Assembly (NCBI GenBank): GCA_963575745.1
Contig: CAUYUJ010015833.1
Location: 1-64,000 of the forward strand
From: Prorocentrum cordatum
Lineage: Eukaryota > Sar > Dinophyceae > Prorocentrales > Prorocentraceae
Length of the DNA stretch: 64,000 nucleotides
Reading direction: 5' to 3'
Shown: positions 11,785-21,380 of the stretch, piece after piece
How positions within the stretch are numbered: the first letter of the stretch is position 1
Layout of the letters: each line of letters starts with the position of its first letter
Made by a program: the position numbers and the translations under genes
Notes under the pieces: model-generated
Databases searched by the model: none
The model's input: only the letters and a program-made list of their open reading frames with translations
Told to the model about the DNA's origin: nothing

Positions 11785-12000
11785 TGCGGGGTGCCGTTGC
11801 TGCTGCTGCTGAGGCCCTGCTGCTGCTGCTGCAGCTGCTGCTGGGTCCTGTTGCTGCTGCTGCTGCCGCTGCGGCAGTTGCTGCAGCTGCTGCTGGGTCC
11901 TGTTGCTGCGGCTGCTGCTGCTGCTGCCCAGCTGCTGCGGCTGCGGCGGCTGCCGCAGCCCTGTTGCTGCTGCCGCTGCTCTGTTGGTGTCTGCAGCTCT
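11785..12000 (-). repeat. CTG/CAG and GCN repeat (poly-Gln/poly-Ala on minus strand)
   Basis: GCTGCTG/CTGCTG units with a few interruptions; minus-strand frames read mixed poly-Gln and poly-Ala. It lies between the LHC fragment and the remnant at 10.5-11.7 kb. Confidence 0.9.
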
Positions 12001-12157
12001 TCTGAACCTCCTCGACGACGACCTCCTCCGCCTCATCAGCCGCCTCTCGACTCCCCTCTGGGACGTCGTCATCTGTCAACGGGGCGGGGGGTGGCATGTT
12101 GCTGCTGGTGCTGCTATGCTCCGAGATGTCGCTGCGAGTATCGAGATCTCTCGCGCC

Positions 12158-12447
12158 AGCGCCAAGCGCCGCGATCTGCGCCCAGGCAGCGGCAGGAACC
12201 TTCGGGAGCGCAACGAGCCCGCGCACTCCATGTCAGCCGAAGGCGACTTGGGCAGCTTGCCAGCGATGTCAGGCGTGATCTAGCCCATGGTCGCCAGCAT
12301 GCTCACGCGGCCGTTCTTCAGCTCTGCCTGCCGCTGGCGAGCGAGATTCTCCGCGCCGCCATCCGCTGTGCAGCCAGCAGGGCCCCAAAGGCCCGAGGGG
12401 CCCTGCACGCCCAGCTCGCTCTCGACCTTGCAGGCGCGCAGCGGGGA
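12158..12447 (-). pseudogene. Light-harvesting chlorophyll a/c-binding protein fragment (LHC pseudogene)
   Basis: Read on the minus strand: SPLR (12447-12436), a short charged link, ELGVQGPSGLWGP, a turn with TADGGAENLARQRQ, then the first-helix signature AELKNGRVSMLATMG (12327-12283). Next comes an in-frame TAG (12282-12280) where the family usually has an aromatic residue, ITPDIAGKLPKSPSA, a one-base frameshift near 12229, and GLVALPKVPAAAWAQI (about 12220-12173). These segments follow the order of dinoflagellate LHC proteins from the mature N-terminus through helix 1 to the start of helix 2; helices 2 and 3 are missing. ELK(H/N)GR is the chlorophyll-binding signature of helix 1, and SPLR matches the linker reported between units of dinoflagellate LHC polyproteins. 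It lies immediately downstream of PPR repeats on the same strand but in a different frame. Stop, frameshift and truncation mark it as dead. Identification is from recalled family sequence. Confidence 0.8.
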
Positions 12448-12489
12448 TCCAGCGCACAGCGCCCCATCGCCCTGGGCGGAGCCAATTCA

Positions 12490-13545
12490 ATAGCGAACGC
12501 CTGCTCTTCTTGTACGCGCCGGCCAGGGTGCCCTGAGTGATGATGTTGGGCTTCAGCTTCGCTGCTGCCATCTCGCTCAGCAGCGCCATTGCCTGCTGCC
12601 ACCGCCAACACCTGCTCTTCTCGCACTCGCTAATCAGGGCGCTGCAGGGGATGATGCTGGGCTCCAGCTGCACGATCACCATCTCGCTCAGCAGCGCCTT
12701 TGTTTGCTGTCGCTGCCAGCGCCTGCTCTTCTCGCACGCGCTGTTCAGGGCGCTGTAGGTGATGATGTTGGGCTTTAGCTGCACGACCACCATCTCGCTC
12801 AGCAACGCCATTGCCTGCTGCCACTGTCCGCGCCCACCCTTCTCGCACCAGCTGTTCAGGCTGCAGTAAGTGAAGATGTTGGGCTCCAGCTGCACGACCG
12901 CCATCTCGCTCAGCGGCGCCACAGTCTGCAACCGCTGCCAACGACTGCTCTTCTCGCACGCGCTGTCCACAGTGATGCACGTGATGATGTTGGGCTCCAG
13001 TTTCACAGCCGCAATCTCGTCCGGCAGCGCCACAACCTGCTGCCACTGCTGACGCCTGCTCTTCTCGCACGCGCTCTTCACAGTGCCGTAGGTGATGATG
13101 TTGGGCTCCAGCTTCGCGGCCCAAATCTCGCCCAGCAGCGCCACGACCTGTTGTCACTGCTGCCGCCTGCTCTTCTCGCACGCGCTCTTCACAGTGCCGT
13201 TGGTGGTGATGGTGGGCTCCAGCTTCGCGGCCACAATTTCGCCCGGCAGCGGCACTGACTGCTGCCCCTGCCGAAGCCTGCTCTTCTCGCATGCGCTGTT
13301 CACTTCAGCTTCGCGACCAGGGCCTCGATTAGCAGCGCCACAACCTGTTGCCGCTGCCAACGCCTGCTCATCTCGCACGCGCTGTTCACAGTGCCGTGCG
13401 TGATGATGTTGGGCTCCAGCTTCAAGACCAGGATCTCTCTCACCAGCGCCACGGCCAGCTGCCTTTGCCAACGCCTGCCCATCTCGTATCAGCTGTTCAG
13501 GATGACGTAGGAGATGATGCTGGGCGCCAGTTTCATGGCCGGTGC
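12490..13545 (-). pseudogene. PPR-repeat protein, about ten 37-residue repeats, broken
   Basis: On the minus strand about ten repeats of the form (L)(E/K)PNIITY..(V/L).SACEKS..WQ....LL.E(M/I)...K follow each other with a DNA period of about 111 bp (37 residues). These are pentatricopeptide repeats, which form two-helix hairpins that bind RNA, typically in organelles. The longest intact stretch opens near 13144 and covers six repeats. In-frame stops lie near 13490 (within LNS*YEMG) and at about 13154 (a Trp-to-stop change), and repeat 3 has lost its front half with a frameshift. Upstream is an Ala/Gly/Arg low-complexity leader and then antisense spliced-leader relics, so the copy probably derives from a trans-spliced mRNA. 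The repeats are two residues longer than the standard 35, the excess lying between the two helices. Confidence 0.75.
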
Positions 13546-13930
13546 CAGCAGCGGCGGCCGCCGCCAGCGGCCCGCCCGAGGCGGCCGCGGCGGCGGCGGC
13601 GGCAGCGGCGGCCGCGACACCAGCGGCGGCGGGAGCGGCGGCACCAGCGGCCGCGGCGGCCACGGCGGCGGCCGCCGCTCCCGCGGCGGCCGCGGCCGCC
13701 GCGGCAAGCCCCAGAGCCGCGGCGCGCGCCGCAGCGCCGGCGGCCGCGGCGGTCTCGCCGCGGCCGGCCGCCGCCACAGCCGCAGCGGCCGCTGCGGCGG
13801 CGGCGGCCGCGGCGGCGGTGCCGCCGGGCACGCCGAGGCAGCCAGGGGCGGGCCGCGGCGGCAGCAGGCCGGCGGGCCGGCCGCGGCGGCGGCGCGGCAG
13901 GCGGCGGCGCGCCGCCGCCGCCGCCGCCGC
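13546..13930. repeat. Extreme GC tract (GGC/GCC/CGG units)
   Basis: Almost pure GGC, GCC, CGG and GCG words. Both strands give long poly-Ala, poly-Gly or poly-Arg frames. On the minus strand it sits between the SL relics and the PPR repeats, in the position of a leader or N-terminal extension. Confidence 0.85.
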
Positions 13931-14062
13931 GCCGAGCGCGACGCCATGGCCGAGCGAGCGGGGGCGCGGAGGGGGGCGAACCCCTCGCACGCCCCCGCGG
14001 GCGGGGAGGCCGAGGACCGAGGGGCAGGCCCCCGGCCACGGCCAGCCAGCCGCTGAGGCCAG

Positions 14063-14126
14063 TTCGAGCCAGAGCGGTTTGAGCCAAGGCTTGAGCCAAA
14101 AGGGCTTGAGCCAAAATGGCTACGGA
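14063..14126 (-). other. Spliced-leader sequence with three tandem truncated SL relics
   Basis: On the minus strand, 14126-14105 reads a complete 22-nt dinoflagellate spliced leader (T as first base, core CCGTAGCCATTTTGGCTC, ending AAG). It is followed directly by truncated, mutated SL copies: CCTTTTGGCTCAAG (14103-14090), CCTTGGCTCAAA (14089-14078) and a weaker CCGCTCTGGCTCGAA (14077-14063). This is the signature of mRNAs that were trans-spliced, reverse transcribed, reinserted, expressed and trans-spliced again. No GT donor follows the SL, so this is not an SL RNA gene. It lies at the 5' side of the PPR remnant. Confidence 0.9.
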
Positions 14127-14129
14127 ACC

Positions 14130-14510
14130 GTCTGGGGATACGTTTTTGTTCGGCGGCTCCAAGGAAAGCCCAGGGAGCGGTCACAACGTCCGGGCCGCGG
14201 CGCATTGTAAATTGGCGATTCAGCCGTCACTGTCGACAGCAGACCGCTCCTGCAAGCGAGCTCGCAGTTGCACATGCTCAGTACAAAGTGCATTGAATTC
14301 GCAGGCGACGCACATAGGCGCAGCAGCGAACCAAGAGATGCAGCTGCAAGTGCGAAGACAGCTGAAAGTCGCCACCGTCTGGGGATACTTTTTTGTTCGG
14401 CGGCTCGAAGGTCAGATCCAGCGAGCGGGAATAACGATCTGGGGCACAGAGCGAGATAATTGGCTGCAGTGGCAAGTAGGGCGCTGCCGTCTGGGGATAC
14501 GCGAAGCGTC
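14130..14510 (+). repeat. Dispersed GTCTGGGGATAC repeat, copies 2, 3 and partial 4
   Basis: Copies start at about 14130, 14379 and 14490. Copies 2 and 3 share GTCTGGGGATAC, TTTTTGTTCGGCGGCTC and a downstream AATTGGC block with copy 1 at 7872. Copy 2 abuts the SL relic, on its 5' side in minus-strand terms. Confidence 0.75.
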
Positions 14511-14559
14511 AATAATTCCAAACTATGGGGCAGTCGGTGCAGCACCCTAGAAGACCGCG

Positions 14560-16330
14560 AAACGTGCGAGGGGTTTGCCGACATCGGCGTGGTCATGAGT
14601 GCGATTCCCGCCACTGGTGCCGTCGGCGGAGCTCCCTATGGGGCCACGAAACGCGAGGAATGGGCCGAAATGGGCACAGTCACGCATGCGGTTCCTGTCA
14701 ATGGGGCCTTAGGTGGAGCTCCTTATGGGGCCACGTGTGAGGGGTGAGCAGACATGGGCGCGATCGCTCATGCGATTCCTGCCTGTGGGGCATTCGGTGG
14801 AGCTCACTGTTGGGCCACGAAGCGTGCGACGGGCATGCCGCAATGGCCTGCGAACGCAGCCAACGGGGCTTTAGATGGAGCTCCATATGGGGCCACGGAA
14901 CGTGTGAGCTATGCCGAAATGGGCACGGTCACGCATGCGATTCCAGCCAATGGTGCCTTCGGTGGAGCTCCCCATGGAGATACGTGTGAAGGGTGTGCCA
15001 CAATGGGCGCGGTCACGCATGCATTTTTTACAAATGGGGCATTCGGTTGATCACCCTAGGAAGTCGCGAAACGTGTGAATGGTATGCCGAAATGGGCGCG
15101 GTCGCGCATGCGATTCCCGCCGCTGGCGCCTTCGGCAGAGCTCGTTGTAGGGCCGCGACGCGCGCGAGGAATGTGCCTAAATGGGCACAGTGACGCATGC
15201 GGTTCCTGCCAAAGGGCCTTAGGTGGAGCTCCCCAGTGGGCTGCGAAACGTGTGAAGGGTGAGCAGACATGGGCGCGATCACTCACGCGATTCCTGCCTG
15301 TGGGGCATTCGGTGGAGCTCACTGTTGGACCACGAAGCGTGTGGCGGGTGTTCCACAATGGCCTGGGGAAGGCACGCGAACGCAGCCAACGAGGCTTTAG
15401 ATGGAGTTCCATACGAGGCCACGAAACGTGTGAAAGGTATGCCGACATGGGCACGGTCACGCATGCGATCTGGCCAATTGGGCCTTAGGTGGGGCTCTCT
15501 ATTGGGACACGTGTGAAAAGGGGTGCGCCTGCCACAGGAGTCTCCGGTGGAACTCACTTTTGGGCTACGAAACGTGTGCGGGGTGCGCGCAAATCATTTG
15601 GAGAAGACATGAGAACGCAACCGCTGAGGCCTTGGGTGGAGCTCCCTATGGGGCCACGACGCGTGCGACGTGTGCGCCAAACTGGGGTGGGGAGGGCATG
15701 CTGGCACATCCACTGGGGCCTTCGGTGGGGTTCCCACGTGGGCTGCGGAACGTGTGAAGGGGTACGCCAGAGCAGTGCGGTGGAACTGCCTATGGGGGCA
15801 CGAAGCGTGGGGGGGGGTCGCCCAAATCGGATGGTGGCGGCATGCAGGCGCAACAAATTTGGCCGCGAGTGGAGCCCCCCACGGGGCCACGAAACGTGAG
15901 GGGTGCGCCAAAATGGGGCGCGCGGGGGTGCACCCAAATGGGGTGGGGAAGGCAAGCGGGCGCAACCGCTGGGATTTTCAACGAAGTTCCCTGCAGGGCC
16001 ACGCGAAACGCTTGAGTGTTGAGCCAAAGTGGGGTGGAGTTCCATATGGGGCCACGAAGCGTGTGAAGGGTGCGCCAGAGGAGGGTGGCGGCGGCATGCA
16101 GGCACATCCACTGGTGCCTCAGGGGGGGCTCCCTTTGGGGGGCAACCAAAGTGGGGCGGTGGCGGCATACGGGCGCAACCACTGGGGCCTTCGGTGGAAT
16201 TCCATATGGGGCCACGAAGCGCGTGATGGGTGTGGCAAAGTGGGGCGGTGGCGGCATGCGGGCGCAACCGCTGGGGCCTTCGGTGGAGCTCCCATGCGGC
16301 TACGAAGCGCGCCAGGGGTGGGCCAAGGTG
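14560..16330 (+). repeat. 89-bp satellite, diverged array
   Basis: About 15-19 diverged units, each with GGAGCTCC, GGGGCCACGAAACGTGTGA, a TGCCGAAATGGGC block, CGCATGCG and GGGGCCTT(A/C)GGTGG. Periods vary around 85-90 bp. The same unit forms the much more uniform array at 18.26-19.43 kb. Open frames on both strands are by-products. Confidence 0.85.
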
Positions 16331-17235
16331 GGGTGGCTGGGAAGAGGAGGGGCACGATGGAGGAGGGGCAGGACGAGGGTGGACGTAAAGAAAAAAGGTT
16401 GGGCGCGGGGCGCCGCGGATTCCAAGCGGGGACCTGGCGCCGCAGGATGGCCGCGGGCGTCGCGTCGCCGCAGCGCGTTCGATCCCGAGACAGCGCGACC
16501 ACGACAACGACACCAACAGGAACGCAAGCAACGCCGTCGACAACCGCAACACCAACAACACCACCACCAGCAACAACGCTTTTACAATCATGCACCGTGC
16601 TTCCACAAGTCCCATGCGTCCCCCTGGATGCCACGCCCCATCATGGGGAATTGTTCTGGCATGGGAGGTCCGAGATTCCCTCGTCCAGGTCTCCCGCCCA
16701 AGAAAGTATTGCCACCACCTCTTCCGAGGAACTTCGACATCCACAGCTCGAACGGCACGTCGCCATCGCAATCGCCTTGCGCACGCCCACATCTCGGAGG
16801 AGGGGGAAGAGGACGAAGGGAGGGAAGACGTGGGAGAGGAGGATGGAAGAGGAGGAGGAGGGGGAGAAAGGAGGAGTAGTTGTAGTAGCAGTACCTCCGA
16901 GACGAGGTGGTTCTTACTCCTCGTTCGAACTGTTGCGCCACCATCCTGCGGCCCCGGCGCGTGGCCCTCAACGTTCACACCCCCAGGCGCTGCCACCCCC
17001 ATACTCGCATCCTCCACCTGCCCCTCCACCCCCTCTCAAGGAATCCCTGAAGTCAATCCTTCGACCCTCGATCCTTGGAGTCTATGGAAGTCATCCGTCC
17101 TCCTTCTTCTTCGCCTCCTCCTCCTCCACATTATCAGTGTTTTCAAAAAAGATAGTTGTTGAATCATTAAGGTTCAACAGGGACTCATTGGAAGCCTCCC
17201 AGAGGCGAGGCCGAAACGGAACCCCAGTCTTCAGT
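16331..17235. other. Unassigned DNA with a diverged copy of module E
   Basis: 16500-16560 is a CAACA-rich microsatellite. 16575-16750 then shares ordered landmarks with module E (GTGCTTCCACA, CCCCATCATGGGG, GGTCTCCCGCCCAA, CACCTC(T/C)TCCGA), for which see 28368 and 46977. The rest has long frames on both strands without domains; 16800-16890 is a GGA tract. Confidence 0.5.
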
Positions 17236-17239
17236 AAAA

Positions 17240-18112
17240 GGTGAGGGGTTATCAAACGGGAGCGACGAGGGAGGACGCAAGGGGAAAGGGAGAAAGAGGA
17301 GGGAGGCAGGAGGAGGGAGGACACAAGAGGGACGAAAAGGGAAAGGAGGAGGGAGGAGGAAGAAAGAGGGACGGGAGAGGGAGGAGGGAAGAAGGAGAAG
17401 AGGAGTGGTGGAGGGAGGAAGAGTGAGGAAGAGAGAGGGGGAAGGAGGGAGGAGGAGGAGGAGAAGGAAGAGGAGGAGAAGGAGGAGGAGGAAAAGGAGG
17501 AGGAGGAGGAGGAGGAGGAGGAGGAGGAGGAGGAGGAGGAGGAGGAGAGGGGAGAGGAGGAGGAGGGAGAACGAGGACGAGGAGGACGAGGAGGACGAGG
17601 AGGAGGAGGAGGGGAGGAGGAGGAGGAGGAGGAGGAGGAGGAGAGGGAGGAGAAGGGGGGAGGGAGGAGGAGGGGGAGAAAGAGGGGAGGAGGGAGGAGT
17701 GAGAAGAGGAGGGGGTGGAGGAAGGAAGAGGGAGGAAGAGGAGGGGGGGGGGGGGGGAGGAAGGGGGAGGGGGAGGGGGAGGGGGGAGGAGGAGGAGGAG
17801 GAGGAGGAGGAGGAGGAGGAGGAGGAGGAGGAGGAGGAGGAGGAGGAGGAGGAGGAGGAGGGCGGAGGAGGAGGAGGAGGAGAGAGGAGGAGGAGGAGGA
17901 GGAGGAGGAGGAGGGAGGGAGGGAGGGAGGGAGGGAGGGAGGGAGGGAGGGAGGGAGGAGGAGGAGGAGGAGGAGGAGGAGAAGGAGGATGAGGAGGGGG
18001 AGGGGGAGGAGGAGGAGGCGGAGGAGGATGAGAAGGAGGAGGAGGAGGACGAGGAGGAGGAGGAGGAGGAGGACGACGACGACGAGGACGAGGAGGAGAA
18101 GGAAGAGAAAAA
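17240..18112 (+). repeat. GGA/GAG polypurine tract, ~870 bp
   Basis: Nearly uninterrupted purines on the + strand: AGGAGG units, a GGGA block (about 17913-17955), a poly-G run (about 17747-17759) and some GAC near the end. The Glu/Arg/Gly-only frames on + and Pro/Ser/Leu frames on - are not genes. Confidence 0.95.
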
Positions 18113-18119
18113 AAACGCC

Positions 18120-18250
18120 AGGCCAGCGTAAAACGGAGGGAAGTCTCGGGCGGGAACGCTGGCTTTGTCGGGACGGGGGCTGTCGGCTGCGAGCAAGAGC
18201 ACCGCCTTGCGTAAATTACCCTGGCGAAGGACCCAACCATATGCAATTGT
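18120..18250 (+). repeat. Single R-module unit
   Basis: Contains GTAAAACGGAGGGAAGTCTCG, GGCGGGAACGCTGGCTTTGTCG and GAGCAAGAGCACCGCC, as in the R arrays at 19.6, 28.7 and 47.3 kb. It ends TTACCCTGGCGAAGGACCC, the phrase found next to the 101-bp arrays at 47.7, 50.7 and 52.9 kb. Confidence 0.7.
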
Positions 18251-18261
18251 GAGTACCGCAG

Positions 18262-19430
18262 TTGTGAATAGCTTCTTCGGTGGAGCCCCCTACGGGGCCA
18301 CGAAACGTACGAGGGGTGTGCCGAAATGGGTTTGCAGGACGCATGCGGGCACACCCACTGGGGCCTTCGGTGGAGCTCCCTATGGGACCACAACACGTGC
18401 GAGGGGTCACGAAACGCGTGAGGGGGTATGCCGAAATGAATGTGCGGGACGCATGCAGGCACACCCACTGGGGCCTTCGGCGGAGCTCCCTTTGGGGCCA
18501 CGAAAGGTGTGAAGGGTATGCCGAAATGGGTGTGCGGGACGCATGCGGGCGGCAACAATGGGACCTTCGGTGGAGCCCCTTTACGGGGCCACGAAACGTG
18601 CGAGGGGTGTGCCGAAATGGGTGTGCGGGACGCATGCGGGCACACCCATTGGGGCCTTCGGTGGAGCTCCCTATGGGACCACGAAACAGCACTGGGGCCT
18701 TCGGCGGAGGCCACGAAACGTGTGAGGAGTGCGCCGAATTGGGTGGGGGTGACGCATGCGGGCGGCAGCACTGGGGCCTTCGGCGGAGCTCCTAGGGGGC
18801 CACGAAACGTGTGAGGGGTGTGCCGAATTGGGTGTGGGTGACGCATTCGGGCGGCAGCACTGGGGCCTTCGGCGGAGCTCCAATGGGGCCACGAAACGTG
18901 TGAGGGGTGTGCCGAGTTGGGGGTGGGTGACGCATGCGGGCGGCAGCACTGCGGCCTTCGGCGGAGCTCCTATGGGGCCACGAAACGTGTGAGGGGTGTG
19001 CCGAATTGGGTGTGGGTGGCGCATGCGGGCGGCAGCACTGGGCGGAGCTCCTATGGGGCCACGAAGCGTGTGAGGGGTGTGCCGAATTTTGTGTGGGTGA
19101 CGCATGCGGGCGGCAGCACTGCGGCCTTCGGGGAGCTCCGATGGGGCCACGCGTGTGAGGGGTGTGCCGAATTGGTGTGGGTGACGCATGCGGGCGGCAG
19201 CACTGGGGCCTTCGGCGGAGCTCCTATGGGGCCACGAAACGTGTGAGGGGTGTGCCGAATTGGGTGTGGGTGACGCATGCGGGCGGCAGCACTGGGGCCT
19301 TCGGCGGAGCTCCTATGGGGCCACGAAACGTGTGAGGGGTGTGCCGAGTTGGGTGTGGGTGACGCATGCGGGCGGCAGCACTGGGGCCTTCGGCGGAGCT
19401 CCTATGGGGCTACGAAGCGCTGTACTGGGT
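18262..19430 (+). repeat. 89-bp satellite, recent array (about 13 units)
   Basis: Units of 89 bp in the order GGGGCCACGAAACGTGTGAG, GGGTGTGCCGAATTGGGTGT, GACGCATGCGGGCGGCAGC, ACTGGGGCCTTCGGCGGAGC. Units from about 18.8 kb onward are nearly identical; earlier units are more diverged. Several have small internal deletions. Confidence 0.95.
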
Positions 19431-19441
19431 GGGTGAAACGT

Positions 19442-19545
19442 AGGGAAGAGGGGGAGGAGGGAGGAGGAGGAGGAGGAGGAGGAGGAGGAGGAGGAGGAGG
19501 AGGAGGAGAGGAGGAGGAGGAGGAGGAGGAGGAGGAGAGGAGACG
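19442..19545 (+). repeat. GGA microsatellite
   Basis: AGGAGG units over about 100 bp, same strand bias as the tract at 17.24-18.11 kb. Confidence 0.95.
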
Positions 19546-19599
19546 CGGGCCACCGTCTCTTCAAAACGAGGACCCAACACCACAGGATGGTTTGGAAAG

Positions 19600-19915
19600 C
19601 GTTGTTGTTGCTGGGGGGCGGCGCCGATGAGAGAAGGAGTAGCGCGCCTGTTCAAGGTAAAACGGGAGGAAGTCTCGAGCGGGAGCGCTGGTTTTGTTGA
19701 GACGGCTGCTTTCGGCGGCGAGCAAGAGCACCGGCCCTGAGTAAAAAAGGAGGAAGTCTCGAACGGGAGCACTGTTGTTGTTGGGGGCCCGGTTTTTGCG
19801 GTCCTCCAAACCGCTTGAGAGTGAGCCTCATTTTCAATGAAAATGCAGCCGGCGCCTCGGCGAGAGCGCCAGGGCGCCTGTAAGGGGTCCAACAATAATA
19901 ATTACCTAACTAGTA
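19600..19915 (+). repeat. R units followed by module B'
   Basis: Two R half-units (AGGAAGTCTCGAGCGGGAGC, then AGGAAGTCTCGAACGGGAGC), followed by B' at about 19785-19915: a GGCCCGGTTTTTG start, GAGCCTCATTTTCAATGAAAATG with its internal palindrome, GCGCCTCGGCGAGAGCGCC, and an AACAATAATAATT end. Unlike other copies no CAA tract follows. Confidence 0.8.
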
Positions 19916-20950
19916 ATTAACATTCAACTGAAGCGGTTACTGACTAGGGACAGATGCGCGGTAAATGCGTTGCTCGCAAATGACCACTTGCAGATTCGCG
20001 GGTTCGTCTACAACGGACGTGTTCGCAGGTTCGCGTCTTGGACTTCGCGTCGTTCAATGCTGGTCCAGCGCGGGCCACATTTCAGGATCCGATTCCTTCA
20101 TCGTCGATGTCGCTCCCCTCCTTTCCCCTCCTCCGCCTTCTCTTGGTCCTCTTGCTCCTCTTGCTTCTCATGCTCCTGCTTCTGCTGGTGCTGATGCTCC
20201 TCCTCCTCCTCCTCGAGGTCATCCTCACCCAACTCCACTTTCCGATTGAGAATCACACGATGGGGTCGGCGGCTGGAGAAAGGCTCAGCGCAGCAAACAA
20301 GCATGGGAAGGAGGGGTCGGATGTCCGACATGGCGCGAGAGCGCTCCAAACTTCCCCTCTTGCTTCTCTCCTACCTCTCGCATCCTCTCTCTGCCTAATC
20401 TGGCCACCCTCGTCGCTGTTCTCCATCTCTCCCTCCCATCCACATCAACATCACCTTTTCCTGCGGCACGTGAAACAGTTCTCGGGCATCGTCTGATCGA
20501 GGCCGTACCTGATCTGGCTCAAGAGGGCGCCCTCGGGAGCCCTGCCTCAAGAGCCTGTCAGTCCAGGTGCCCCCGCAGGAGCGGTCAGGTGTCCTACAAG
20601 CACTGCCCCTGACTTGACAGTGCCACTGAACATGCCTGGACATTCTCCCTGGGGGCCACGGTCGGTGCTTCACCGGAAGCGAAGCTGGTCGGTCGAATAG
20701 CAGTGACGGGGCTACTGCGGATGTCGAGAAGGGCCCAAGTGCTGCTGGAGGAGTTGCTGCTCCTGGACCCGGAGAAGAAGAAGGCCAACAAGCTGGACTG
20801 CCTCTCGGCTGCGCGCGTGCTGCAGGACCTGGCAGCCGAGACTCCGAAGTGAGGACAATTTGGGGCTCCCGCCTCCCCACCCCCCCGCCTACTCGGTCGA
20901 GTCCCCGCGCTCCCTGGGGCACGCCGACCTCATTTCTTCCGCCCTGCCTA
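19916..20950 (+). other. Unassigned DNA; possible terminal coding fragment 20616-20849
   Basis: No repeat family recognised. In one + frame, 20616-20849 is open for about 78 codons and ends in TGA. It includes LVGRIAVTGLLRM, VLLEELLLLDPEKKKANKL and SAARVLQDLAAETPK, a plausible amphipathic helical protein end. A stop precedes it, so it would need to be a 3' exon. No family recognised. A CTC-rich stretch lies at about 20195-20215. Confidence 0.3.
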
Positions 20951-20998
20951 TCCTCCTCCTCCTCCTCCTCCTCCTCCTCCTCCTCCTCCTCCTCCTCA
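20951..20998 (+). repeat. CTC microsatellite
   Basis: Sixteen CTC units in a row. Confidence 0.95.
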
Positions 20999-21209
20999 CG
21001 AGGCCCTCTGAGTTGCGGGCAATCTCTCGGATCCAGGTCGGGCACGCTATTCTCGGTCGAGGCGCGCCGTGGCTGGGAAAACAGTTACCCTGCGCTCTTC
21101 CCCTGGCGCTCCTGCTCTTTCCTCGCCGTCTTGTGGGGAAGAAGGGGAAGACAGATGGGAAAGACAGCGCGACGAAATCTGCCAGCGCAGCGAAGAATTG
21201 GGGGATGCA

Positions 21210-21380
21210 AAAACGCCCCTACCCTGGGTTAGAAGCGCGTGGTCTGTAAACCTCCTGGGAGCTCCCAAAGGCCAGAGAGCCGCCAGGACGCCGCGCGACA
21301 CGCGCGATATGCATGGTTTACCCTTTCAGCCCACAGGAGTTTCAGCGCGCAGCGCCTCGTAACCCAGGGTAGGGGCGTTT
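21210..21380. repeat. Inverted repeat / possible MITE, ~170 bp
   Basis: 21211-21231 and 21360-21380 are perfect 21-bp reverse complements (AAACGCCCCTACCCTGGGTT plus A), with weaker similarity for another 8-10 bp on both sides. The internal 128 bp is unrelated to other DNA here. Confidence 0.75.

Noticed and set aside
14105-14126. Spliced-leader RNA gene
   Set aside because: The SL is followed by truncated SL relics instead of a GT donor and an SL RNA intron region.
17185-18846. 553-codon Ser/Leu/Pro ORF (minus) and Glu/Arg ORFs (plus)
   Set aside because: Produced by the GGA tract and the adjoining 89-bp satellite.
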